DNA of 64,000 nt, taken from Escherichia ruysiae. Lineage in GTDB: Bacteria; Pseudomonadota; Gammaproteobacteria; Enterobacterales; Enterobacteriaceae. Both the position numbers and the translations under genes were made by a program. Shown piece by piece: positions 16,886 to 27,172 of the stretch. Position 1 is the first letter of the stretch. Every line of letters starts with the position of its first letter. The notes beneath the pieces were generated by a model, which was given only the letters and a program-made list of their open reading frames with translations, was not told where the DNA came from and ran no database searches. The DNA lies in the NCBI RefSeq assembly GCF_031323975.1, contig NZ_JAVIWS010000001.1, forward strand, positions 1,178,001 through 1,242,000. The letters run 5' to 3'.

Positions 16886-17454
16886 TCAGAACTTCTTTTT
16901 ACTTTCCAGATTCAGCTGTTGTATCGTCTTAACTGCTTTGTCCTGATAACGGTCATCTTCCTGTATTTTATATTGAATGGCATCCAGTCAGACGATAGAA
17001 CTTTTCCAGTAGACGTTGTTGCCACTGGTTTAACTCAGAAATGGTCTTATTTGTCACGGTGATGATGGTCATAGCGAGCACGCTGAAAGCATATAAATCT
17101 TCAATCTCACTGTAGAGATCCTCCAGTGTACCCCAAGCACAACAAGAGAATGATCATCCGTTCGATCTTATCGGGGAACGTGATCTGGCGCTTTTTCACT
17201 AATTGGGAGTCAACCGAGCGATTAGAGTCGCGTGACGCAGTCCATTCGAAACTGCCCGTTGTGGCTTTAATAATCTTTTTACTGGAACCGTTTTTAGACC
17301 TGGGTTCCAACTACTGAACCAGATGAGAGCCAAATTCCTCAGTCAATGCAGCAGAGGTTAACTGTTTGATTAAATGATCTAAAATGCCGTCTTCATCCGT
17401 TAGATCCGGACTGAAGCACCTAAGGGTTTTATCAAAATCGAAGGACAGGTACAT
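16886..17454 (-). pseudogene. Decayed IS256-family (Mutator-type) transposase remnant
   Basis: Read on the minus strand from 17454, the translation shows LTDEDGILDHLIKQLTSAAL, then SFEWTASRDSNRS, QLVKKRQITFPDKIERMIIL and, in another frame, EIEDLYAFSVLAMTI with DKAVKTIQQLNLESKK. These match the N-terminal half of IS256-family transposases in order. An in-frame TAG near 17310, a frameshift near 17105 and loss of the catalytic C-terminal half make it non-functional. No clear terminal inverted repeats remain. It marks the right end of the island; the 17455-17711 stretch beyond it holds no gene I can support. Confidence 0.75.
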
Positions 17455-17711
17455 ACGCCATTCCTTTCTGATTGCAACTTCCTGAAATGCCCCAGAATTT
17501 CTAACACACTCTTTTTTTCGTGTTTGTACACAATTCTATGCAAAGGCCTTTTATCGGAAATGACGTAAAAACAGCCACCAACTCAACAATAACGGTCATG
17601 TCCAGCCAATTGCTCTAAAGTGGCATTATATATTCACGAAATGGATGGTCACAGGTGAACAATCTCTTCAGTTGGTGCTCTGAACACCTGTCATAAAAAA
17701 TTTCCCCCTCA

Positions 17712-17954
17712 CTACCGCCTTCCATACCCCACCATAAAGCGGATCATCAAGCCACAAGCCGGGGCAATAAACATAAATATCCCCGTTACCAGCTCGTTAC
17801 CGCCAGTTAACCACATAGTGAAGTAATAAATGAGGGCGGCGAGGATCACCATGCCGAAAAATGAAGAGACGGCAGATACTACATTTAGTACCTGGCCAAT
17901 ATATCCGCTGACACAAACAATACACAGGGCGAGAAACATCCATAAATAAATCAT
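17712..17954 (-). CDS. yfdY: YfdY, small inner-membrane protein of unknown function
   Basis: This 80-residue hydrophobic protein has three predicted membrane segments (MIYLWMFLALCIVCVSGYIG, FFGMVILAALIYYFTMWL and a third, GIFMFIAPACGLMIRFM) and a short basic tail. It matches the YfdY I recall upstream of lpxP, the first backbone gene on the right side of the island. No function is established. A GAGG ribosome site precedes the ATG. Confidence 0.85.
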   Translation of the reverse strand: MIYLWMFLALCIVCVSGYIGQVLNVVSAVSSFFGMVILAALIYYFTMWLTGGNELVTGIFMFIAPACGLMIRFMVGYGRR

Positions 17955-18208
17955 AGCTCAACCTCCTGCCGCGCTAAAAAACCTGTTACTTCAGGTAATT
18001 TAATAGTAAGACAATTCTTAATCACTGGCAATTTTTGCCAGGTTCTAATAAAAACAAGATGTTAAAAAATAGGGCTATTCGCTCCTGAAAAATATTTACT
18101 TGAGTGATTAATAATCAGTAGCTGAAAACAATCGGCTGATGATAAAATGGAAGTACCGCATTCATGCTCCTCGTGGTTTTGTCCTGACTAGTCTTTACAC
18201 TCTTTACA

Positions 18209-18236
18209 GGAACCATTGTCGTACATGATGGCCTAA
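18209..18236 (+). promoter_or_regulatory. Candidate sigma-E promoter of lpxP
   Basis: GGAACCA, a 16-bp spacer and CCTAA closely match the sigma-E consensus (GGAACTT, 16-17 bp, TCTRA), about 70 bp upstream of lpxP. lpxP is a known member of the envelope-stress and cold-shock response. The rest of the 353-bp yfdY-lpxP gap shows nothing else I can support. Confidence 0.5.
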
Positions 18237-18307
18237 TATTATTGAGTGTACCGCTGTCGACATGGAATCTTCTGCGATACAACAATTCGTATCTACAGAA
18301 GGTAACT

Positions 18308-19228
18308 ATGTTTCCACAGCGCAAATTTTCCCGCGAGTTTCTCCATCCTCGCTACTGGCTCACGTGGTTTGGTCTGGGCGTACTCTGGCTTTGGGTACAA
18401 CTTCCTTATCCTGTCTTGTGCTTTCTTGGCACACGTATCGGCACGATGGCCAGACCATTTCTGAAACGTCGCGAATTCATCGCCCGTAAAAACCTTGAAC
18501 TTTGCTTCCCGCAGCATTCATCTGAAGAACGCGAGAAGATGATTGCCGAAAACTTTCGTTCACTCGGCATGGCGCTGGTAGAAACCGGCATGGCGTGGTT
18601 CTGGCCCGATCGTCGCGTGCGTAAATGGTTTGATGTTGAAGGTCTGGATAACCTGCAACGCGCACAAATGCAAAATCGCGGCGTAATGGTCGTCGGCGTA
18701 CATTTTATGTCTCTGGAACTGGGTGGCCGCGTAATGGGGCTTTGCCAGCCAATGATGGCAACTTATCGTCCGCATAATAATCAATTGATGGAATGGGTGC
18801 AGACCCGTGGTCGGATGCGCTCAAATAAAGCGATGATCGGCAGGAATAATCTGCGCGGTATTGTTGGTGCTTTGAAAAAAGGTGAAGCCGTATGGTTCGC
18901 TCCCGACCAGGATTATGGTCGTAAAGGAAGCTCCTTCGCTCCGTTCTTTGCGGTAGAAAATGTTGCGACGACCAATGGCACTTACGTGTTGTCACGCCTC
19001 TCAGGTTCCGCCATGTTAACTGTGACGATGGTACGAAAAGCCGATTACAGCGGATACCGTTTGTATATCACCCCAGAAATGGAAGGCTACCCGACTGATG
19101 AAGGTCAGGCTGCGGCTTATATGAACAAGATTATTGAGAAAGAGATTATGCGCGCACCGGAGCAGTATCTCTGGATCCACCGCCGCTTCAAAACGCGTCC
19201 GGTGGGTGAAGCATCGTTATACGTTTAA
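18308..19228 (+). CDS. lpxP: LpxP palmitoleoyl acyltransferase (cold-induced lipid A acylation)
   Basis: The 306-residue LpxL-type acyltransferase adds palmitoleate to Kdo2-lipid IVA at low temperature, in place of laurate added by LpxL. A single N-terminal membrane anchor (residues about 17-40) is followed by the HX4E catalytic motif in GVHFMSLELGG and by APDQDYGRKGSSFAPFF. The ATG at 18308 gives the canonical MFPQRKFSREFLHPRYWLTW start; the ORF stays open 22 codons upstream without family support. A sigma-E-like promoter precedes it and a terminator follows. Confidence 0.96.
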   Translation: MFPQRKFSREFLHPRYWLTWFGLGVLWLWVQLPYPVLCFLGTRIGTMARPFLKRREFIARKNLELCFPQHSSEEREKMIAENFRSLGMALVETGMAWFWPDRRVRKWFDVEGLDNLQRAQMQNRGVMVVGVHFMSLELGGRVMGLCQPMMATYRPHNNQLMEWVQTRGRMRSNKAMIGRNNLRGIVGALKKGEAVWFAPDQDYGRKGSSFAPFFAVENVATTNGTYVLSRLSGSAMLTVTMVRKADYSGYRLYITPEMEGYPTDEGQAAAYMNKIIEKEIMRAPEQYLWIHRRFKTRPVGEASLYV

Positions 19229-19260
19229 CAAACGACCAACGCTTCTTCCCTCCTCAAATT

Positions 19261-19295
19261 AGCCATAATAACCCAATGGTTTTTATGGCTTTTTT
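19261..19295 (+). terminator. Terminator of lpxP
   Basis: AGCCATAATAACC pairs with GGTTTTTATGGCT around CAAT and is followed by a T-run. The rest of 19296-19582 holds no gene I can support. Confidence 0.75.
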
Positions 19296-19582
19296 CTTAA
19301 GGCTTTTCCCTTCGCTGAATTATGAATTATTACTGACAGAAATTAAACTGTCGCCGATATGAGACACTTGTAAGTTACTAAAAGTAAATAAGAAAATGCC
19401 ACTTGTTTCAATTTAGTTTTAGGCGTACATTAGCGCCGTCTCGAGCAAATCAGCTCAGAATTCTGGGGTGATGCCCACGGCAAAACAGAGCCCTGTTAAG
19501 GTCGTTTTCCCGGTGTCAACTCACTGTATCAGATGTAATGAAGTCATTCAGGCGTAACAGTAATTACGCGGAGAGATGTAAA

Positions 19583-19654
19583 GTGAAATATTTCTTTATG
19601 GGCATTTCTTTTATGGTCATCGTTTGGGCCGGTACTTTTGCCCTGATGATCTAA
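19583..19654 (+). CDS. ypdK: YpdK, 23-residue membrane peptide
   Basis: A GTG start preceded by GAGAG at 7-11 bases encodes a peptide beginning MKYFFMGISFMVIVW and ending in FALMI, a single hydrophobic segment. It matches YpdK, a small inner-membrane protein shown to be expressed in E. coli K-12, at the same position between lpxP and alaC. Function unknown. Confidence 0.85.
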   Translation: MKYFFMGISFMVIVWAGTFALMI

Positions 19655-19673
19655 AAGCAAACTGTGCAATGAA

Positions 19674-19699
19674 AAACAGGAGCCATCTGGCTCCTGTTT
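19674..19699. terminator. Bidirectional terminator between ypdK and alaC
   Basis: AAACAGGAGCC pairs exactly with GGCTCCTGTTT around ATCT. The two genes converge here. Confidence 0.85.
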
Positions 19700-19718
19700 G
19701 CGTTTCTGGCGAAGGTGT

Positions 19719-20957
19719 TTATTCCGTGTTTTCGTGAATATGTTTACTGCTGGCTGGAAGTAAACCATCGGCTCGGAACATCGCTTTGATGCCTCTGACT
19801 GCCTGACGAATACGGTCACGGTTTTCAATCAACGCAAAGCGTACATGCGTGTCGCCGTAGTCACCAAAGCCAATCCCCGGCGAGACACAGACCTTCGCTT
19901 CGTTAAGCAGCTTTTTGGCAAACTCCAGCGAGCCCATTGCCGCATACGGTTCAGGGATTTTCGCCCAGACATACATCGAAGCTTTCGGCATTTCGACCAT
20001 CCAGCCCGCTTCATGCAGCCCTTTTACCAGCACATCGCGGCGGCGCTTATACTGTTCGGCAATATCGCGCACGCACTGTTGATCGCCTTCCAGCGCGGCA
20101 ATTGCAGCCACCTGTAACGGTGTAAAGGTGCCGTAATCGTGATAACTTTTGATACGCGCCAGCGCACTGACCAGCGTTTTGTTACCAACCATAAAGCCGA
20201 TACGCCAGCCTGCCATGTTGTAACTTTTCGACAAGGTAAAGAACTCAACCGCCACGTCACGTGCGCCCGGCACCTGCATGATTGACGGCGCTTTCCAGCC
20301 ATCGTAGACGATATCAGCATAGGCCAGGTCGTGGACCACCAGCACATCGTAGCGTTTCGCCAGCGCCACCACTTTTTCGAAGAACTCCAGTTCCACACAT
20401 TGCGCTGTTGGGTTCGACGGGAAGCCGAGGATCATCATCTTCGGTTTCGGATAGCTTTCGCGAATAGCGCGTTCCAGTTCATTGAAGAAATCGACACCCT
20501 CCACCAGCGGCACTGAACGTACCTGCGCACCGGCAATCACAGCGCCGTAGATATGAATCGGATAACTTGGATTCGGCACCAGCACCGTGTCGCCGTGATC
20601 CAGCGTCGCCAGCATCAGATGCGCCAGCCCCTCTTTCGAGCCAATGGTGACGATGGCTTCTGATTCCGGATCAATCTCGACATCGTAGCGATCCTGATAC
20701 CAGCGGGAAATGGCGCGACGTAAGCGCGGAATGCCGCGTGAAGTGGAATAGCCGTGTGTGTCCGGGCGCTGCGCCACGGTACAGAGTTTTTCGACGATAT
20801 GCGGCGGGGTCGCGCCGTCCGGATTGCCCATACTGAAATCGATAATATCTTCGCCACGCCGACGCGCAGCCATTTTCAGTTCAGCGGTAATGTTAAAAAC
20901 GTAGGGCGGGAGACGATCAATACGCGTAAAGCGACGTTCAGGGCGAGTGTCAGCCAT
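19719..20957 (-). CDS. alaC: AlaC (YfdZ) glutamate-pyruvate aminotransferase
   Basis: This 412-residue fold-type I PLP enzyme makes alanine from pyruvate and glutamate and is one of the main alanine-producing transaminases with AvtA and AlaA. Visible signatures are [13 protein letters not shown] near the N-terminus, the Asn-containing GFPSNPTAQ, the [12 protein letters not shown] aspartate segment, the PLP lysine in [12 protein letters not shown] and the arginine in HVRFALIEN. Length and start match the family. In E. coli its expression responds to the regulator SgrR. It is monocistronic. Confidence 0.95.
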   Translation of the reverse strand: MADTRPERRFTRIDRLPPYVFNITAELKMAARRRGEDIIDFSMGNPDGATPPHIVEKLCTVAQRPDTHGYSTSRGIPRLRRAISRWYQDRYDVEIDPESEAIVTIGSKEGLAHLMLATLDHGDTVLVPNPSYPIHIYGAVIAGAQVRSVPLVEGVDFFNELERAIRESYPKPKMMILGFPSNPTAQCVELEFFEKVVALAKRYDVLVVHDLAYADIVYDGWKAPSIMQVPGARDVAVEFFTLSKSYNMAGWRIGFMVGNKTLVSALARIKSYHDYGTFTPLQVAAIAALEGDQQCVRDIAEQYKRRRDVLVKGLHEAGWMVEMPKASMYVWAKIPEPYAAMGSLEFAKKLLNEAKVCVSPGIGFGDYGDTHVRFALIENRDRIRQAVRGIKAMFRADGLLPASSKHIHENTE

Positions 20958-21203
20958 AATTTCCTCAGATAAACGTTAGCGCCCGGACCGTCCGAGCGAC
21001 GCTGCCACGATGGTGGCTGTTTTGAAAATAGCCTGATTAATTTCTGTCTGTCGAGCGTTTTAGCAAAAATTTTTTTCTACCAAAAAAGAGGAACATCTGT
21101 AATAAAACGGGAAATCCTTACTTTCTTTTAAGAAAATCAAACCCACATTAATTAACATTATAATTTCAATAAATTTACCTTCTGAGTGTGTATTAATAAG
21201 AGA

Positions 21204-21218
21204 TGCATTGGCAATGCA
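21204..21218. repeat. Perfect dyad in the alaC-ypdA divergent region
   Basis: TGCATTG and CAATGCA flank a single G. It lies about 115 bp upstream of ypdA in a 376-bp gap otherwise without a gene. It is a possible operator; the protein is unknown. Confidence 0.45.
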
Positions 21219-21333
21219 CCATTTACCTTATAATCCCCTTTTAAAATTGTGGTTTTTCCTCAAAAAATGGCCTGCTGGTCATCAGCCTTCAGGTTACCTA
21301 TCATAGAGGTTTAATCCTTATCCAGAGTTACCC

Positions 21334-23031
21334 GTGCACGAAATATTCAACATGCTGCTGGCGGTCTTCGATCGGGCAGCGTTAATGCTTATCTGCCTGT
21401 TCTTCCTTATTCGTATCCGCCTGTTTCGCGAGTTGTTGCACAAGTCGGCGCACTCACCGAAAGAGCTGCTCGCAGTTACCGCCATTTTCTCGCTGTTCGC
21501 CCTGTTCAGCACCTGGTCCGGCGTGCCGGTGGAAGGCTCACTGGTTAACGTGCGTATTATTGCGGTGATGTCAGGCGGGATTTTATTTGGTCCGTGGGTG
21601 GGGATCATTACCGGCGTGATAGCCGGGATTCACCGCTATCTTATTGATATCGGCGGCGTGACGGCGATCCCCTGCTTTATCACCAGTATTCTGGCGGGAT
21701 GTATATCGGGCTGGATCAACCTAAAAATCCCCAAAGCGCAGCGTTGGCGTGTCGGTATTCTCGGCGGTATGTTGTGTGAAACGTTGACCATGATTCTGGT
21801 GATTGTCTGGGCGCCGACCACCGAACTGGGGATCGATATCGTCTCTAAAATCGGTATCCCGATGATCCTTGGCAGCGTCTGTATCGGCTTTATTGTGCTG
21901 CTGGTGCAAAGCGTTGAGGGCGAAAAGGAGGCCAGCGCCGCGCGGCAGGCCAAGCTGGCGCTGGATATCGCCAACAAAACGCTGCCGCTGTTTCGCCATG
22001 TCAATAGCGAATCATTACGTAAAGTCTGCGAAATTATCCGCGATGATATTCACGCCGATGCGGTAGCAATCACCAATACCGATCATGTGCTGGCGTATGT
22101 TGGCGTGGGTGAACATAATTATCAGAATGGTGATGACTTTATTAGCCCGACAACCCGCCAGGCGATGAATTACGGAAAAATCATCATTAAAAACAATGAT
22201 GAAGCCCATCGCACACCAGAGATTCATTCCATGCTGGTGATCCCATTGTGGGAGAAAGGCGTTGTGACCGGTACGCTCAAAATTTACTACTGCCACGCGC
22301 ACCAGATTACATCGTCATTACAGGAGATGGCGGTCGGGCTGTCGCAAATTATCTCCACACAACTGGAGGTTTCTCGCGCCGAGCAATTACGCGAAATGGC
22401 AAATAAGGCAGAGCTTCGCGCCCTGCAAAGCAAAATTAATCCCCATTTCCTGTTTAACGCTCTGAACGCAATCTCCTCATCAATTCGCCTGAATCCGGAT
22501 ACCGCTCGCCAGCTGATCTTTAATCTGTCGCGTTATCTGCGCTATAACATTGAATTAAAAGACGATGAGCAAATCGATATCAAAAAAGAGCTGTATCAAA
22601 TTAAAGACTATATTGCCATTGAGCAGGCCCGCTTTGGCGACAAGCTGACGGTTATCTATGATATTGATGAAGAGGTGAATTGCTGCATTCCCAGCCTGCT
22701 GATCCAGCCGCTGGTAGAAAACGCCATTGTTCACGGTATTCAACCTTGTAAGGGAAAAGGTGTTGTCACCATCAGCGTTGCGGAGTGCGGTAATCGGGTT
22801 CGTATTGCGGTGAGAGATACCGGGCACGGCATCGATCCGAAAGTGATTGAGCGGGTCGAAGCGAACGAAATGCCGGGCAATAAAATTGGCCTGCTGAATG
22901 TGCATCATCGCGTGAAGTTGTTATATGGTGAGGGGCTGCATATTCGTCGTCTGGAGCCTGGGACGGAAATCGCGTTTTACATTCCTAACCAACGCACCCC
23001 TGTCGCCTCACAGGCTACGTTATTGCTTTGA
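21334..23031 (+). CDS. ypdA: YpdA, LytS-type pyruvate-responsive sensor histidine kinase
   Basis: The 565-residue inner-membrane kinase of the YpdA/YpdB system senses extracellular pyruvate in E. coli and activates yhjX. Residues 1 to about 195 form the 5TMR-LYT sensor with several membrane helices. A GAF domain follows (about 220-345), then the LytS-type kinase: phospho-histidine in [14 protein letters not shown] and ATP-binding motifs [14 protein letters not shown] and DTGHGIDP. The start is GTG at 21334 with only a weak ribosome site. It overlaps ypdB upstream sequence, with the ypdB start 15 bases after its stop. Confidence 0.94.
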   Translation: MHEIFNMLLAVFDRAALMLICLFFLIRIRLFRELLHKSAHSPKELLAVTAIFSLFALFSTWSGVPVEGSLVNVRIIAVMSGGILFGPWVGIITGVIAGIHRYLIDIGGVTAIPCFITSILAGCISGWINLKIPKAQRWRVGILGGMLCETLTMILVIVWAPTTELGIDIVSKIGIPMILGSVCIGFIVLLVQSVEGEKEASAARQAKLALDIANKTLPLFRHVNSESLRKVCEIIRDDIHADAVAITNTDHVLAYVGVGEHNYQNGDDFISPTTRQAMNYGKIIIKNNDEAHRTPEIHSMLVIPLWEKGVVTGTLKIYYCHAHQITSSLQEMAVGLSQIISTQLEVSRAEQLREMANKAELRALQSKINPHFLFNALNAISSSIRLNPDTARQLIFNLSRYLRYNIELKDDEQIDIKKELYQIKDYIAIEQARFGDKLTVIYDIDEEVNCCIPSLLIQPLVENAIVHGIQPCKGKGVVTISVAECGNRVRIAVRDTGHGIDPKVIERVEANEMPGNKIGLLNVHHRVKLLYGEGLHIRRLEPGTEIAFYIPNQRTPVASQATLLL

Positions 23032-23045
23032 GCCGGAGTGATATT

Positions 23046-23780
23046 GTGAAAGTCATCATTGTTGAAGACGAATTCCTGGCACAACAGGAACTGAGCTGGC
23101 TAATTAAAGAGCACAGCCAGATGGAGATTGTCGGCACCTTTGACGACGGTCTGGACGTGTTGAAGTTTTTGCAGCATAACCGCGTCGACGCCATTTTTCT
23201 GGATATCAATATTCCGTCGCTGGATGGCGTGCTGCTGGCGCAAAACATCAGCCAGTTTGCCCATAAACCGTTTATTGTGTTTATCACCGCGTGGAAAGAA
23301 CATGCGGTAGAAGCGTTTGAACTGGAGGCGTTTGACTACATTCTCAAACCGTATCAGGAATCACGCATCACCGGGATGCTGCAAAAACTGGAAGCGGCCT
23401 GGCAGCAACAGCAAACCAGCAGTACGCCTGCCACAACGGTAACGCGTGAGAATGACACCATTAATCTGGTGAAAGATGAGCGAATTATCGTTACGCCAAT
23501 TAATGATATCTATTACGCCGAAGCGCACGAAAAAATGACCTTTGTCTATACGCGGCGTGAATCCTACGTAATGCCGATGAACATTACCGAGTTTTGCAGC
23601 AAGCTGCCTCCATCGCATTTTTTCCGCTGCCATCGCTCGTTTTGTGTCAATCTGAACAAAATCCGCGAAATCGAACCGTGGTTTAATAACACTTATATTC
23701 TGCGGCTAAAAGATCTGGATTTTGAAGTGCCAGTCAGCCGCAGCAAAGTTAAAGAATTCAGGCAGTTAATGCATCTGTAA
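23046..23780 (+). CDS. ypdB: YpdB, LytTR-type response regulator
   Basis: This 244-residue regulator has a receiver domain (residues 1-120, beginning VKVIIVEDEFLAQQE, phospho-aspartate in IFLDINIPS) and a C-terminal LytTR DNA-binding domain (about 138-240, with HFFRCHRSFCVNLNKI). It is phosphorylated by YpdA and activates yhjX. I chose GTG at 23046 because GGAG lies nine bases upstream and the receiver fold starts directly there; the ORF opens six codons earlier. ypdC follows after 12 bases. Confidence 0.94.
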   Translation: MKVIIVEDEFLAQQELSWLIKEHSQMEIVGTFDDGLDVLKFLQHNRVDAIFLDINIPSLDGVLLAQNISQFAHKPFIVFITAWKEHAVEAFELEAFDYILKPYQESRITGMLQKLEAAWQQQQTSSTPATTVTRENDTINLVKDERIIVTPINDIYYAEAHEKMTFVYTRRESYVMPMNITEFCSKLPPSHFFRCHRSFCVNLNKIREIEPWFNNTYILRLKDLDFEVPVSRSKVKEFRQLMHL

Positions 23781-23792
23781 TCAGGAATATTC

Positions 23793-24650
23793 ATGAAAGC
23801 AACAGGCTTGCCCGCCGATCAACAATTTTTCGCCGATCTGTTCAGCGGCCTGGTGCTTAACCCGCAACTACTTGGGCGCGTCTGGTTTGCCAGCCAGCCT
23901 GCCTCGTTGCCGGTGGGTAGTTTATGTATTGACTTTCCCCGTCTGGATATCGTGCTGCGCGGCGAATACGGCAATCTGCTGGAAGCAAAGCAGCAGCGTA
24001 TGGTGGAAGGGGAAATGCTGTTTATTCCGGCGCGCGCGGCTAATTTACCGGTCAACAACAAACCGGTGATGCTCTTAAGCCTGGTGTTCGCACCGACCTG
24101 GCTTGGGTTATCGTATTACGATAGCCGCAGCACGTCATTGTTGCATCCGGTTCGCCGGATCCAGCTTCCCAGTCTGCAACGCGGTGAAGGTGAAGCAATG
24201 CTCACCGCCCTCACCCATCTCAGCCGTTCGCCGCTGGAGCAGAATATCATTCAGCCACTGGTGTTAAGTTTGCTGCATCTTTGCCGCAACGTGGTGAATA
24301 TGCCGCCGGGCAATTCGCAACCTCGCGGCGATTTTCTCTATCACAGCATTTGTAACTGGGTTCAGGATAACTACGCCCAGCCGCTCACCCGCGAGAGCGT
24401 GGCGCTGTTTTTTAATATCACGCCCAATCATTTGTCAAAACTGTTTGCGCAGCATGGGACGATGCGTTTTATCGAATATGTGCGTTGGGTGCGAATGGCG
24501 AAGGCGAGGATGATTTTGCAGAAATATCATCTGTCGATTCATGAAGTGGCGCAGCGTTGCGGCTTTCCGGATAGCGACTATTTTTGTCGCGTCTTCCGGC
24601 GTCAGTTTGGCCTGACGCCGGGAGAGTACAGCGCCCGTTTTCAGGGCTAA
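23793..24650 (+). CDS. ypdC: YpdC, AraC-family transcriptional regulator
   Basis: The 285-residue protein has an AraC-type N-terminal cupin-like ligand domain and a C-terminal double helix-turn-helix (about residues 190-285). SVALFFNITPNHLSKLFAQHG is the first recognition region, and IHEVAQRCGFPDSDYFCRVFRRQFGLTPGEY is the family signature. It lies 12 bases behind ypdB, so probably co-transcribed with ypdAB, and converges on the fry PTS operon. Target genes are not known; the neighbouring fry cluster is a reasonable candidate. Confidence 0.93.
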   Translation: MKATGLPADQQFFADLFSGLVLNPQLLGRVWFASQPASLPVGSLCIDFPRLDIVLRGEYGNLLEAKQQRMVEGEMLFIPARAANLPVNNKPVMLLSLVFAPTWLGLSYYDSRSTSLLHPVRRIQLPSLQRGEGEAMLTALTHLSRSPLEQNIIQPLVLSLLHLCRNVVNMPPGNSQPRGDFLYHSICNWVQDNYAQPLTRESVALFFNITPNHLSKLFAQHGTMRFIEYVRWVRMAKARMILQKYHLSIHEVAQRCGFPDSDYFCRVFRRQFGLTPGEYSARFQG

Positions 24651-24652
24651 CG

Positions 24653-27148
24653 TCAGAAGGTTAATTCCGTTTCCAGCAGCGTCAGGATGCTTTGTGCGTC
24701 TTGCGCGGCGAACAGTGACTGGCGGAAGTTTTTATTCACCAGTTTGCGCGCCAGCTGCGAGAAGACCTTCACATGGTTCATCCCTTCGCTAGCGCCCAGC
24801 GTCAGCATGATCACCAGCTCGACTTCGCCCATTTCTGACTGCCAGTCAACCGGTTTCACCAGCCGGGCAATGCTGATACTGGAATGGCGGATCCACTGAG
24901 ATTTAGTGTGCGGGATCGCCACGCCAAAACCAACGCCAGTAGTCACAATCTCTTCCCGCTGCCAGACATCTTCTTCCAGCTCGAACGGATGCTCAGTGCG
25001 CCCGTTGACGCCAAGGTTGCCGCACAGAAACTGAATCGCCTGCTCTTTATTACTAAAAGCCTGATCAACAAAGATATTCTCCAGCGCCAGCAATGGGCGA
25101 ACGTCTTCTTCCGGCGTAAAGGCGGTGAGTAACGCTTCAATTTCCTGCGCACTGCGGCACTCGCAAGCCTGACGTGCCAGTTCCCGACACGCCTCGCTAT
25201 CCAGTTGACGAAGCTGGCTTTTCACCGCCGGAATGCGCGGGCTACTCATACTTAGCTCATCCAGGCCCAGCCCAAGCAGTAGCGGCAGATAACGGCTTTC
25301 ACCACCCAGCTCACCGCAAATGCCGACCCATTTTCCCCGCTGATGCGCAGTGGTAACTATCTGCTGCAACATGCGCAGGAAAGATGGCGTAATCGGGTTA
25401 TACAGCGGCGATACGCGCGGGTTATTACGATCGACCGCATACAGATACTGGATCATATCGTTCGAGCCGATACTAAAGAAATCGACCTCATCGCAGAAGT
25501 GGTCGATGATGTAGCAAACCGATGGCACTTCCACCATGATCCCAAGCGTAATCGTCTCTGCATGACGCAGGCCGTCGCGCTTAAGCTCAAGGATCGCTTT
25601 CTGGATCTCGCTCTTCACCCATAAGATCTGATCGAGGCTGTGAACCATCGGAATCATCAACTGAGCGTTACCGTAACTGGCAGCACGCAAAATGGCCCGT
25701 AGCTGGGTACGGAACAGGCCAGCAAATTCCGGGTAAATACGTACCGCGCGATAGCCGAGGAACGGGTTCTCTTCCTGGGGAATATTCAGATAAGGAATGC
25801 TTTTATCGCCGCCGATGTCCATCGTGCGGAAAATAATTGGCTTGTCGCCCGCCGCCAGTAACACCTGCTGGTAGGCTTCAAACTGTTCCTGCTCGTCCGG
25901 CGCGCTATCGCGATCCATATACAGCATTTCGGTGCGGAACAGCCCGACGCCTTCCGCGCCATTGGCAAACGCACCAGGGGCTTCCAGAGCGGTGCCAATA
26001 TTCGCGGCGATATCAATTCGCTTGTTATCACGGGAATAGGCCAGCTGCGCGGCGGCCTGCGCCTGTTGTTTTTGGCGTTTGTCCGCCAGCGTCTGAGCAA
26101 CCTGGTAATAACCGCTCACCGCGTCATCAGGATTAATCGCCAGCACGCCACACTGGGCGTCAAGCACCGCCGGTTGCCCGGCATAACGGGCTATCGCATC
26201 CAGCGGCAAGCCGCTCAGTACCGGGATCGCCGAAGCTCGCGCCAGAATCAGGGTATGCGATGTGCGCCCGGTTTTCTCCAGAATCATGCCTGCGAGATTT
26301 TTTAAATCGAGACTCAAAAACTGGCTTGGAGTTAAATCTTCGGCGACCAGAATGGTCGATTTTTCAAGCAGCAGATTATTGCGCGGCTTCAGTTCCGGCC
26401 AGGTGATATGCAGCAACTGTTCGCTGATATCACGAATATCACTAACTCGCTCGCGCAGATAATCGCTGGCAGAGGCAGAAAGTTTGTCGCAAACCTGCTC
26501 CATATTGCTGATGATTGCCGCCCCCAGTCCCTGATGTTGTTCTGCCATCAGACGACGGATATTCCCCGCAAACTCCTCATCCTGAATCAGCGACAAATGG
26601 GCGCTAAGAATGGTTTTACTTTCGCCGTCACGCTCGCGCAGCTGCTGGTTCAGTTGTTCGGCAAGCGTTGCCAGGCTGTGTTCCAGCCGGGTGGTGTCTT
26701 GCACACTGGCAGGGATCGCCCGATAACTGTCGAGGCTGTCGCTCTGCAACAACGTTAACGTACCAACACCGACGCCGCTCGCCAGCACGTTACCGTACAG
26801 CAAATCAGGGTTAAGGCGACTTAATGAACGTGGCAGCGGATGCGCCGTCAGTTCTGCTTGTGTCGGTTGGATGCTGTCGCTGTCGATAAAGCGCACCTGG
26901 ATGTACTCTTCCAGTACGCGCCGTGCCTGTTCTTCATCGCTACCGCTAATGTTCAGGCTGCAACTGTCATTAAATAAAGTGCCGGTGCCAATCAGCGCCA
27001 GTGAACTTTTGGCATCGGCCTTGGCGTTCTGGCGATGGTTGATAAAAGCGATTTCGCTTTGCCACTGACTACACTGTTCTTTAAGTTCCCACGCCGGACG
27101 GGCATGAAGACCGTTAGGCAAAGGACAGAGAAATTGAATCGTTAACAT
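24653..27148 (-). CDS. fryA: FryA multiphosphoryl transfer protein (HPr-EI-EIIA fusion)
   Basis: This 831-residue phosphotransferase fusion has an HPr-like domain first (phospho-histidine in NGLHARPAWE), an enzyme I domain in the middle (phospho-histidine in GRTSHTLILARA, PEP-binding [14 protein letters not shown]) and a C-terminal fructose-type EIIA domain (about 690-831, with GVAIPHTKSQW). It would supply phosphate to FryB and FryC from PEP independently of PtsHI. It is the last gene of the fryB-fryC-ypdF-ypdE-fryA operon, 24 bases after ypdE. The sugar is not established for the Fry system. Confidence 0.95.
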   Translation of the reverse strand: MLTIQFLCPLPNGLHARPAWELKEQCSQWQSEIAFINHRQNAKADAKSSLALIGTGTLFNDSCSLNISGSDEEQARRVLEEYIQVRFIDSDSIQPTQAELTAHPLPRSLSRLNPDLLYGNVLASGVGVGTLTLLQSDSLDSYRAIPASVQDTTRLEHSLATLAEQLNQQLRERDGESKTILSAHLSLIQDEEFAGNIRRLMAEQHQGLGAAIISNMEQVCDKLSASASDYLRERVSDIRDISEQLLHITWPELKPRNNLLLEKSTILVAEDLTPSQFLSLDLKNLAGMILEKTGRTSHTLILARASAIPVLSGLPLDAIARYAGQPAVLDAQCGVLAINPDDAVSGYYQVAQTLADKRQKQQAQAAAQLAYSRDNKRIDIAANIGTALEAPGAFANGAEGVGLFRTEMLYMDRDSAPDEQEQFEAYQQVLLAAGDKPIIFRTMDIGGDKSIPYLNIPQEENPFLGYRAVRIYPEFAGLFRTQLRAILRAASYGNAQLMIPMVHSLDQILWVKSEIQKAILELKRDGLRHAETITLGIMVEVPSVCYIIDHFCDEVDFFSIGSNDMIQYLYAVDRNNPRVSPLYNPITPSFLRMLQQIVTTAHQRGKWVGICGELGGESRYLPLLLGLGLDELSMSSPRIPAVKSQLRQLDSEACRELARQACECRSAQEIEALLTAFTPEEDVRPLLALENIFVDQAFSNKEQAIQFLCGNLGVNGRTEHPFELEEDVWQREEIVTTGVGFGVAIPHTKSQWIRHSSISIARLVKPVDWQSEMGEVELVIMLTLGASEGMNHVKVFSQLARKLVNKNFRQSLFAAQDAQSILTLLETELTF

Positions 27149-27172
27149 AACCGCTCCGGGTTAATCGGGAAA

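Noticed and set aside
17107..17317. Small genes of about 65 codons on both strands in the right part of the island
   Set aside because: They lie inside the decayed IS256-type transposase; the minus-strand one is just a fragment of it and the plus-strand one its shadow.
19440..19545. Possible small RNA between lpxP and ypdK
   Set aside because: The stretch is GC-richer than its surroundings but I see neither a clear promoter nor a terminator of its own.
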